DNA of 11,901 nt from an uncultured bacterium (GTDB lineage: Bacteria > Hydrogenedentota > Hydrogenedentia > Hydrogenedentales > CAITNO01): positions 1 through 11,901 of the forward strand of contig CALDSM010000178.1 of NCBI GenBank assembly GCA_937923585.1, read 5' to 3'. A program made the position numbers and the translations under genes. Below are positions 5,851 through 11,901 of this stretch, piece after piece. The notes under the pieces are model-generated. The model was not told the origin of the DNA. It made no database searches and saw only the letters and a list, made by a program, of their open reading frames with translations. The number at the start of each line of letters is the position of its first letter. Positions within the stretch are counted from its first letter, which is position 1.

Positions 5851-6837
5851 CTGAGTCACGAGATTGAACTGCATAACCAGGAGGAGTCCATCAAACTCCT
5901 GGGACAGAACGGCGAACTCCGCCGGCGCCTGCAGGATGAGGCGCGGGTGCGCATTGTGGATCGCGGCGCCACCGTGGTGATTATCGGCGAGGAGGAGGAT
6001 GCCGCGCTTGCCCGGACCGTGCTGGAGGGACTCCTGTCCGCAGTGCGCACGGGTCAGACGCCAACCATGGACGATCTGGACTGCGCCGTGAGCCAGGCGC
6101 GGGAAAGTGATGCGCGCCTGCTGGGCTCGCTGCTTTCGCAGCGCCCCGCCGCCATCCGCGAGGACGTGCATATCCGTCCCCGCACCCGCGGCCAGAAGAA
6201 ATACCTCGACACCATCCACTCCCACGAGATGACGCTGGTGGTGGGTCCCGCGGGCACGGGCAAGACCTATCTGGCGATGGCGGCGGCGGTGTCGGCCCTG
6301 CTGAGCAAGCAGGTGAAACGGCTGATCCTGACGCGGCCGGCGGTGGAGGCAGGGGAGCGGCTCGGCTTCCTGCCGGGCGACCTGGAGCAGAAGGTGAACC
6401 CCTACCTGCGCCCGCTCTATGACGCGCTGTACGCCATGGTGGACATGGAGCGGGTGCGGCGGCTCATTGACCAGCAGTGCATCGAGGTGGCGCCGCTGGC
6501 GTTCATGCGCGGCCGCACGCTGGATCAGGCGTTCATCATCCTTGACGAGGCGCAGAACACGACCGTGGACCAGATGCTCATGTTTCTGACACGGCTTGGG
6601 CAGGGTTCGCGCGCGGTCGTCACGGGCGACACGACGCAGGTGGATCTGCCTCCCGGCACGGTGTCGGGGCTGAGCGACGCGTGGAACATTCTGCAGGACA
6701 TTCCGGGCATCGGCATGGTGAGACTGGGGAAGGCCGACGTGGTGCGCAATCCGCTGGTGCAGCGGATCATCAACGCCTATGAGGTGGAGGGGGCGCGAGC
6801 GCCGCATCGCGGCGGCCGGTCCGGGCGCGAGGGATGA
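5851..6837 (+). CDS. phoH: PhoH-like ATPase, apparent non-canonical start
   Basis: This is a cytoplasmic P-loop ATPase of the PhoH family, often linked to RNA metabolism and commonly beside ybeY. Numbering from codon 5851 it has 328 residues, the usual length. It shows Walker A GPAGTGKT (132-139), Walker B FIILDEAQN (D232-E233) and TGDTTQVDLP downstream. The conserved PhoH N-terminus is recognisable in frame from about 5857: HEIEL...SIKLLGQNGELRRRL...VRIVDRG. That excludes GTG 5947 as the true start, because it falls after this region. Between the in-frame TAG at 5833 and this region there is no ATG, GTG or TTG, only CTG 5851, ATT 5863 and CTG 5869. GTA at 5842 sits 4 nt after AGGA and could be a changed GTG. 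The 5' end is therefore tentative. The gene heads the operon, and its stop overlaps the next ATG by 4 nt. Confidence 0.9.
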   Translation: MSHEIELHNQEESIKLLGQNGELRRRLQDEARVRIVDRGATVVIIGEEEDAALARTVLEGLLSAVRTGQTPTMDDLDCAVSQARESDARLLGSLLSQRPAAIREDVHIRPRTRGQKKYLDTIHSHEMTLVVGPAGTGKTYLAMAAAVSALLSKQVKRLILTRPAVEAGERLGFLPGDLEQKVNPYLRPLYDALYAMVDMERVRRLIDQQCIEVAPLAFMRGRTLDQAFIILDEAQNTTVDQMLMFLTRLGQGSRAVVTGDTTQVDLPPGTVSGLSDAWNILQDIPGIGMVRLGKADVVRNPLVQRIINAYEVEGARAPHRGGRSGREG

Positions 6838-9347
6838 TGGACGTGAAAAACGGCACAAACGGCCTGTCCTCCGCCGCGGAGGGGGCCGGTTCCGGCAACG
6901 GCAAAGGGCCGTCCGCGACGCAGCGCTGGGTGAGGCGCGGCTTCATTGCGGTGTCCTTTCTGCTTTGTGTGGTGGCGCTGACCCGCGAACCCGAGCAGGA
7001 AACGCTGTCCTCCTCCGACTTCGAGGCGCCGGTGTCCAGCAAGGAAGTGCGCGCCGGTTTCTATTTTGAGTCCATGGACCAGCAGCGCACGCAGGAGGCG
7101 CGCGACGCGGCCATGGCCAAGGTGCCCGATCATTTGCGGGTGGACCTGGGCGTGGTCAACGATCAGGCGCGCGTCCTGCGGGAAAGCATCAGCCAGCTTC
7201 GGGAATACCGGCCAGAAGTGCAGCAGGCGGTGATAACTGCGCTGCGCGAGTCCACGCAGGACCAGGATGCCTGGCTGACGGCGGAGCGCGCCGTCACATC
7301 GCTGGCGGCCCGGCTCAGGCAGCGCGCTGGGGGCGACCGCCTGCCCGACGCGGAAGTGGTGTTTCAGTGGCTGCTGCCCGACCGGAACAGCCTTCCGGAG
7401 CGTATGTTTGAGGCGCCAAAGGAAACCGCCGGACAGGCTGAACCGCCGTCGCCGCTGAAAGTGGGCGCACTCAAGCCCGACACGCCCGAACCCCTGACCT
7501 TCACGGAGTCGGACCGGCTGGGCACGCTGGCGATGGAGGAACTGCAGACGGCGCTCGGTGCCGGCATACGCGCGAGCGGGCTGTCTGCGGACCAGCGCCG
7601 CCGCAAAGTGGTGATTCTCGGGACGTCCGTCGCCGAGAATGCGCCCGCGCCGAACGAGGTCGAATACGGTTCGGCGCCGGACCCGCAGGAGGCGGCCGTT
7701 GCGCTGGGTGCCCGCCTTGCGGACATGGCCAAGTCCACAGAGTCGGCCGGCGCCGCGCCGGTGGACTGGACGCGCATCCGCGAGGCGGTCATGGGTATGG
7801 TGCAGCCGTTGCTGGTTCCCACTTTGGTGGAGGACAAGGTGGCCACCGTTTCGGCCAAGGCGCGCGCGGCCGAGTCGGTTCCGCCGGTGATGAAAGAGGT
7901 GGAGGCGGGCGAAATCATTCAGGATCGCCACAAGCGCTGGACCCGCCAGTCCCGCTCGGACGTGGAGACCTATCTCTCCATCGTCCGGCACGAGGAGCGG
8001 CCGCTTCAGCGGATGATCAACAGCATCGCCGCCCACGGCATCCTGATGGTTCTGGCATTTCTTGGCCTGCACCGCGGAAGCCTGCTGCTGGCGGGCGATC
8101 CGGCCGGCGTGCGGCCCGGCGTCGGCGGGCGGAAGGCGTTTGAGGTGGCACTGGTGCTGCTGTGCCTTGTGCTTGTGTCCGGGCGTCTGGCCTCCTACTT
8201 TGAGCCCACCGGGTTTGTGGTGCCCGTGGCTGCCACGGCGATTCTGTGCGCCATTCTGGTGAATGCGCCGTTCGCAGTGTTCTTCAGCGGCATCGCGGCC
8301 GGCCTGGTTTCCGCGCAATTCCAGTACAACTGGCGGCTCATGCTCGTGGCCGCGGCCATGTCGGTGGCGGGCGCGTTCAGCGTGAGCCGCGTGCGCAGGC
8401 GCAGTGACATGACCGCCGCGTCGCTGGTGGCCTCTGTGGCGGGCGTGACCGCCATGGTGGCCGTTATTCTCTCGACCGAGTCGCTGTTCGCCGAGTCCTT
8501 TCTGCGGCGCGTGCTGCTGGTGGCACTGAACGGCGGCTTCTGCATTGTGGCCGTGCCGGGGCTGCTCTCGCCGCTGGAGCGGCTGTTTGGCCTGACGACG
8601 GACATCACGCTGCTGGAGTATTCGGACCTGAACAACCAGTTGCTCAGTGAACTGGCGATGAAGGCGCCGGCCACCTATGCGCACAGCCTGCTGATCGGCC
8701 AGCTGGCCGAGGCCGCGGCCGACGCCATCGGCGCGAACGGCCTGCTGGCCCGCGTGTCCGGCTACTATCACGACATCGGCAAGACGCTGGACGTGGCCAT
8801 GTTCGCGGAGAACCAGCAGGGGGTCAACGTTCACGACAGCCTGCCGCCGGAACAGAGCGCGGCGGTGATCCGCCAGCACGTGCTGCACGGCGCGGACCTG
8901 GCCCGCAAGCACCGCCTGCCCGAGGCGATTGTCAGGGGCATACTGGAGCACCACGGCACGCTGAAAGTCGGCTACTTTCACCAGCAGGCCGTCGAGCGGT
9001 ACGGCGCGGAGAATGTGCGCGAGGAGGAGTACCGCTATCCCGGCCCGCGCCCCCAGCGGCCGGAAACGGCCATCCTGATGATATGCGACGCATCGGAGTC
9101 GGGGGTGCGCGCGCTGGACGACCAGAGTGAGGGGAGTGTGCGCGCCTTTGTCCGGCGCATCATGGACATGCGTGTGGGCGACGGCCAGTTTGACGAGTGC
9201 AACCTGACGCTGCGGCAGCTTCATGTCATTGAGGACGTGGTGGTGCGCGGCGTCATGGGCGCGCTGCACGGGCGTATAAGGTACCCGAATCTTGCCTCGG
9301 TTTTGCCTTCCGCGCTTGAAGCGGCAAAGCCAATGGAAGGAAAATAG
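6834..9347 (+). CDS. pgpH: 7TM-HD family cyclic dinucleotide phosphodiesterase (PgpH-like)
   Basis: The 837-residue membrane protein has the PgpH layout. It starts with a cytoplasmic tail and first membrane segment (about 36-50), followed by a large extracytoplasmic 7TMR-HDED-type domain (about 55-390). A cluster of membrane helices follows (about 398-590), then a cytoplasmic HD domain (about 615-800). The HD signature is intact: TYAHS, then YYHDIGKT (H646-D647), and EHHGT (H706-H707), with RYPGPRPQ downstream. Characterised PgpH enzymes hydrolyse cyclic di-AMP to control potassium and osmotic balance; that substrate is inferred here. ATG 6834 overlaps the phoH stop (ATGATG). GAGGG (6829-6833) touches the first ATG and is 3 nt from the second, so 6837 is an equally possible start. 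ybeY starts 4 nt after the stop, so this is a tightly coupled operon member. Confidence 0.95.
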   Translation: MMDVKNGTNGLSSAAEGAGSGNGKGPSATQRWVRRGFIAVSFLLCVVALTREPEQETLSSSDFEAPVSSKEVRAGFYFESMDQQRTQEARDAAMAKVPDHLRVDLGVVNDQARVLRESISQLREYRPEVQQAVITALRESTQDQDAWLTAERAVTSLAARLRQRAGGDRLPDAEVVFQWLLPDRNSLPERMFEAPKETAGQAEPPSPLKVGALKPDTPEPLTFTESDRLGTLAMEELQTALGAGIRASGLSADQRRRKVVILGTSVAENAPAPNEVEYGSAPDPQEAAVALGARLADMAKSTESAGAAPVDWTRIREAVMGMVQPLLVPTLVEDKVATVSAKARAAESVPPVMKEVEAGEIIQDRHKRWTRQSRSDVETYLSIVRHEERPLQRMINSIAAHGILMVLAFLGLHRGSLLLAGDPAGVRPGVGGRKAFEVALVLLCLVLVSGRLASYFEPTGFVVPVAATAILCAILVNAPFAVFFSGIAAGLVSAQFQYNWRLMLVAAAMSVAGAFSVSRVRRRSDMTAASLVASVAGVTAMVAVILSTESLFAESFLRRVLLVALNGGFCIVAVPGLLSPLERLFGLTTDITLLEYSDLNNQLLSELAMKAPATYAHSLLIGQLAEAAADAIGANGLLARVSGYYHDIGKTLDVAMFAENQQGVNVHDSLPPEQSAAVIRQHVLHGADLARKHRLPEAIVRGILEHHGTLKVGYFHQQAVERYGAENVREEEYRYPGPRPQRPETAILMICDASESGVRALDDQSEGSVRAFVRRIMDMRVGDGQFDECNLTLRQLHVIEDVVVRGVMGALHGRIRYPNLASVLPSALEAAKPMEGK

Positions 9348-9351
9348 GGTT

Positions 9352-9825
9352 ATGGCGGCATCCATTGAAGTGAGAAACGAATCCACGCGCCGGGGCCTGC
9401 ACCGCAGGGACGTGCTCGGGCGCATCGCCGCCCGGGTGCTCGCGGGCGAGGGCGTCGCGGGCGACGTGGAACTCAGCGTGCTGTTCTGCGACGACCCCTT
9501 CATCGCCGACCTGAACCGGCGATACCGCAAGAAGAAGGGCTCGACAGACGTGCTGTCCTTTGCGCAGGAGGGGGAGGGCGCAGCCGGCGGGGTGCGCGCG
9601 CTGGGCGACATCGTCATCTCCCTGGAGACGGTCGAGCGGTTCTGCGGCGGTGATCCGGCGCGCATGCGCGCCGAAGTGCGCCTGCTGTTCTGCCACGGTC
9701 TGCTGCACCTGCTCGGGTGTGACCATGCCGATGGGGAAGGCAAGAAGCGCATGCTGGAACTCCAGGCCCGCTACCTGGGCGTCGCTCCCGACGCGGCATG
9801 GCACAAGGAGAAACACCGTTGCTGA
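9352..9825 (+). CDS. ybeY: YbeY endoribonuclease / 16S rRNA maturation factor
   Basis: YbeY is a metal-dependent single-strand endoribonuclease needed for 16S rRNA 3'-end maturation and ribosome quality control. At 157 residues it matches the family. The zinc site HGLLHLLGCDH is complete (H115, H119, H125). The family strand GSTDVLSF and the following LGDIVIS are also present. ATG 9352 is chosen because AAGGA (9337-9341) lies 10 nt upstream and the conserved domain begins shortly after it. The in-frame GTG-like extension back to 9292 overlaps pgpH and adds nothing family-like. The gene lies 4 nt after pgpH and overlaps the start of the next gene by 7 nt. Linkage with phoH is a widespread arrangement. 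Confidence 0.97.
   Translation: MAASIEVRNESTRRGLHRRDVLGRIAARVLAGEGVAGDVELSVLFCDDPFIADLNRRYRKKKGSTDVLSFAQEGEGAAGGVRALGDIVISLETVERFCGGDPARMRAEVRLLFCHGLLHLLGCDHADGEGKKRMLELQARYLGVAPDAAWHKEKHRC
9805..9810 (+). promoter_or_regulatory. Ribosome-binding site deciding a TTG start
   Basis: AAGGAG lies inside the end of ybeY, 8 nt before TTG 9819, which is in frame with the downstream CNNM/CBS gene. The in-frame ATG at 9798 lies upstream of this site and has no comparable one, so TTG 9819 is the favoured start. The stop of ybeY (TGA 9823-9825) overlaps it, suggesting coupled translation. Confidence 0.65.
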
Positions 9826-11336
9826 AGCGCAAGGGGAAAATGCCGGCGCACCGCGAAGGCACGGGCTGCGCGGGTGGCGCGGCGTCCGACGACGCGGGCG
9901 GTGAGGTGTCCCGAAGTAGGCGGTTGCGGGCGGCTGCCCTGGCCTGTTTGGGCCTTGCCGCGGGCGCGGCCGCCGCAGGTGCCGGGCGCGTTGTCGCGGG
10001 GGACGACGCGGCTTCGGGGGCCGCAGTCCCCTGGTTCACCATTCTCACCCCCAACCTGCTAATGATCGCCGCGGCGCTTGGCGGATGTTCGGCGTTCTTC
10101 TCGGCCAGTGAGGTGGCCTATTTCTCGCTGCACAAGGTGAAGCTGCGCGCGATGGGGGAGAGCGCGTCGGCGCTTGCCCGGCTGGCTTCGCGAAACATGG
10201 ACCAGCCCGGTGCGCTGCTCGCCACGCTGCTTATGGGCAACACCATCGTCAACGTGCTGCTGGGCACGGTGCTCGGCGAGCCGATGGCGGAGATGTTTGA
10301 GCGTTCCTTTCTTATGTCCACGGCGCGGGCCTATGCCCTTTCGGTGGCGGGAACAACGGCCCTGCTGCTGCTGTTCTGCGAGGTCTTTCCCAAAGTCATG
10401 GTCATGCGCCACAACGCCGTCTTTGCCCAGGCGGCGGCCCCGGCGGTCTTTGTTGTTGACCGCGCCATGCGCCCTTTGCGGGCCGTGATCCTGTCGTTTG
10501 TGGCCTTCCTGTTCCGCGTCACCCGGTTCTCCGAACTGCCCCCCGCCCCGTTCATGACCGACGAGGAGTTCAAACTGGTGCTGGAGGACGGCAGGGCCTC
10601 GGGCGTGATCGAGGAGGAGGAGCGGCAGATGATCCAGGGGATCATTGAGTTCTCCGACACCGTCATGCGCGAAATACTGGTGCCGCGCCCGGACATGATA
10701 GCCATTGGCGCGACGGCCACGGCCGCCGAGGCGCTGGAACTGGTGCGCGAGCACGAGTACTCGCGCATGCCCGTCTACAGGGACGACCTTGACGACATTG
10801 TCGGCGTGCTGTACGCCAAGGACCTGCTGCCACTGGTTGAGGCGGGCAAAATGGACACGCTCATCCGGGAGGTGGCCCGTCCGGCCCACTTCGTCCCCGA
10901 AACCATGTCCCTCTCCGAATTCCTCAAGACCGCGCAGCGCCTGCACTCGCACCTGGCCCTGGTGGTGGACGAGTACGGCGGCACGCGCGGACTTGTGACG
11001 CTGCAGGATGCGCTGCGCGAGGTGGTGGGCGACATCGGCGAGGAGGACGACGGCGTCGAGACGCTTTGCGAGACGCTTGGCGCGGGCCGGTACCGTGTGG
11101 ACGGCGCACTGCCGCTGGAGGACCTGGAGAAACTGGTCGGCGTCGCCGTGGAGGACGAAGAACATACCACCGTTGCCGGTTTCCTCATGTCCCAGTCGGA
11201 GAAGATTCCCGAGGCGGGCGATGAAATCACCTATGCCGGAGTGCTTTTCCGCATCGAGCAGGTGCGCGACAAGCGCGTGACCCGCGTGCTTATTGACTGT
11301 CCGCTTGAACCGGACGACGGGGAGGGCGGGACATGA
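9819..11336 (+). CDS. CNNM/CBS-domain membrane protein with CorC_HlyC domain (hemolysin-type, CorB/CorC-like)
   Basis: The 505-residue protein starts with a basic, Ala/Gly-rich segment containing a hydrophobic stretch (about 36-56, signal-like or an extra membrane anchor). A CNNM (DUF21) membrane domain follows (about 75-250), with its usual FFSASEVAYFS opening. A CBS pair spans about 286-410, starting at ILVPRPDMIAI and including YSRMPVYRD and VVDEYGGTRGLVTLQD. The C-terminal CorC_HlyC domain spans about 425-500 (RYRVDGALPLEDL). CNNM/CorB-type proteins are tied to Mg2+ efflux or transport gated by nucleotide binding to CBS domains; transport here is inferred. TTG 9819 is preferred over ATG 9798 because AAGGAG lies 8 nt before it. 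It overlaps the ybeY stop by 7 nt and the next gene by 4 nt (ATGA). It is a tandem neighbour of a second CNNM gene. Confidence 0.93.
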   Translation: MLKRKGKMPAHREGTGCAGGAASDDAGGEVSRSRRLRAAALACLGLAAGAAAAGAGRVVAGDDAASGAAVPWFTILTPNLLMIAAALGGCSAFFSASEVAYFSLHKVKLRAMGESASALARLASRNMDQPGALLATLLMGNTIVNVLLGTVLGEPMAEMFERSFLMSTARAYALSVAGTTALLLLFCEVFPKVMVMRHNAVFAQAAAPAVFVVDRAMRPLRAVILSFVAFLFRVTRFSELPPAPFMTDEEFKLVLEDGRASGVIEEEERQMIQGIIEFSDTVMREILVPRPDMIAIGATATAAEALELVREHEYSRMPVYRDDLDDIVGVLYAKDLLPLVEAGKMDTLIREVARPAHFVPETMSLSEFLKTAQRLHSHLALVVDEYGGTRGLVTLQDALREVVGDIGEEDDGVETLCETLGAGRYRVDGALPLEDLEKLVGVAVEDEEHTTVAGFLMSQSEKIPEAGDEITYAGVLFRIEQVRDKRVTRVLIDCPLEPDDGEGGT

Positions 11337-11853
11337 GCGCCCTGACTGTCATTCTGATTGTGGGCGCGGTGCTCGCGCTGTCCGCCCTTTTTTCCGGCTA
11401 CGAGACCGGCTTCGTTTCCAGCAACCCCATCCGCGTGCGCCATCTGGCCGAGAAGGAGGGCAATGCCGCCGCCGGGCGGCTCATGGCCCAGCAGAACAGC
11501 CCCGGACGGCTCATCGCCACGCTGCTCGTGGGAAACAACGTGGTGCTGGTCATCGGCACCATCACCCTGACCGCGGCGTTGGGCGGCACCTGGGCCACCA
11601 TCGTGGCCACGCCCCTGTTCCTCATCTTCGGCGAGGTGCTGCCCAAGAGCATGTTCCGCGTCCATGCGACGCGCCTTGCCCTCGGGCTCATGCCGGTCAT
11701 GCGTCTTTTCTACTGGGTCTTCGCCCCGGTTGCGGTCCCGGTGAACTGGATGTCACAGAGCCTGCTGCGCCTTTTCGGCGGAGAGGACCGCGATGTGCGC
11801 ATCCTGTTCACCTCGCTGGAGGAGATGCGCGTGCTCGTGGATGAGAGCACCGA
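11333..11853 (+). CDS. Second CNNM (DUF21) membrane protein, 3'-truncated by contig end
   Basis: Only the first 173 codons plus two bases are genuine. They encode most of a CNNM membrane domain: hydrophobic helices near residues 3-20 (LFSGYETGFVSS just after), about 58-80 and 83-100, and 118-140. The usual acidic linker FTSLEEMRVLVDES follows. Expected CBS and C-terminal domains lie beyond the contig. ATG 11333 overlaps the previous stop as ATGA and has GGAGG (11321-11325) 7 nt upstream. From base 11854 the frame runs on through sequencing adapter and would translate as DRKSTRLNSSH, a known artefact. The protein is a likely tandem paralogue of its upstream neighbour; the two may form a hetero-oligomeric ion transporter, but this is inference. 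Confidence 0.92.
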
Positions 11854-11901
11854 AGATCGGAAGAGCACACGTCTGAACTCCAGTCACGATCAGATCTCGT
11901 A
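11854..11901 (+). other. Illumina TruSeq adapter contamination with index
   Basis: The terminal 48 bases are not biological. They begin AGATCGGAAGAGCACACGTC, continue through the standard read-1 3' adapter to 11887, then carry the six-base index GATCAG (11888-11893, TruSeq index 9). They finish with ATCTCGTA (11894-11901), the start of the next adapter segment. Confidence 0.99.

Noticed and set aside
5947..5949. GTG 5947 as the phoH start
   Set aside because: Conserved PhoH residues are encoded upstream in the same frame, and the protein would be shorter than the family.
6777..9752. Antisense open frame of 991 codons opposite pgpH and ybeY
   Set aside because: It is the shadow of GC-rich coding sequence: the plus strand encodes clear PgpH and YbeY motifs, and the antisense product is His/Arg-rich with no domain.
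1..11901. Mobile elements, CRISPR arrays, tRNA or rRNA genes, or a defence or biosynthetic island
   Set aside because: No transposase, integrase, regular short repeats, conserved RNA gene sequence or foreign-looking gene cluster is visible; the gene set is mostly signalling and housekeeping.

Overview
This is a GC-rich bacterial window with two functional halves. It carries no mobile element, CRISPR array, tRNA or rRNA that I can recognise. The lineage is uncertain. The PilT-type ATPase next to an FHA/HD-GYP protein, the NtrC-type regulator, and the phoH-pgpH-ybeY-CNNM operon would suit a Gram-negative-like, environmental lineage (deltaproteobacterial, Planctomycetes/Lentisphaerae-like or a candidate phylum such as Hydrogenedentes); this is a low-confidence inference. 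The last 48 bases are Illumina adapter, so the window ends at an untrimmed contig end.

Left half (1-5707): a PilT-family ATPase open through the left edge, possibly the second half of a tandem-ATPase protein. An FHA-GAF-HD-GYP protein with a zinc-ribbon tail follows on the same strand. A 240-base AT-richer gap with a good promoter precedes a sigma-54 activator whose receiver domain has lost most of its phosphorylation chemistry. A 9-bp inverted repeat lies between this gene and the convergent cysC (APS kinase). Divergent from cysC is a small arginine-rich gene of 78 codons. The pilus motor beside a probable cyclic-di-GMP phosphodiesterase suggests second-messenger control of surface motility or adhesion.

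Right half (5708-11853): one tightly packed operon of phoH-like ATPase, pgpH-like 7TM-HD phosphodiesterase, ybeY and two tandem CNNM-type membrane proteins. Junctions overlap by 4 nt, are separated by 4 nt, overlap by 7 nt, and overlap by 4 nt, so translation is probably coupled. A consensus-like promoter with an 8-G tract in its spacer and a GC-rich structured leader precede phoH. phoH has no ATG, GTG or TTG start that would include its conserved N-terminus.

Most genes belong to known families. The parts that merit a second look are the degenerate receiver, the possible PilT-PilT fusion, the zinc-ribbon HD-GYP protein, the phoH start and promoter, the small RR-motif protein, and the adapter, which produces a false protein C-terminus.
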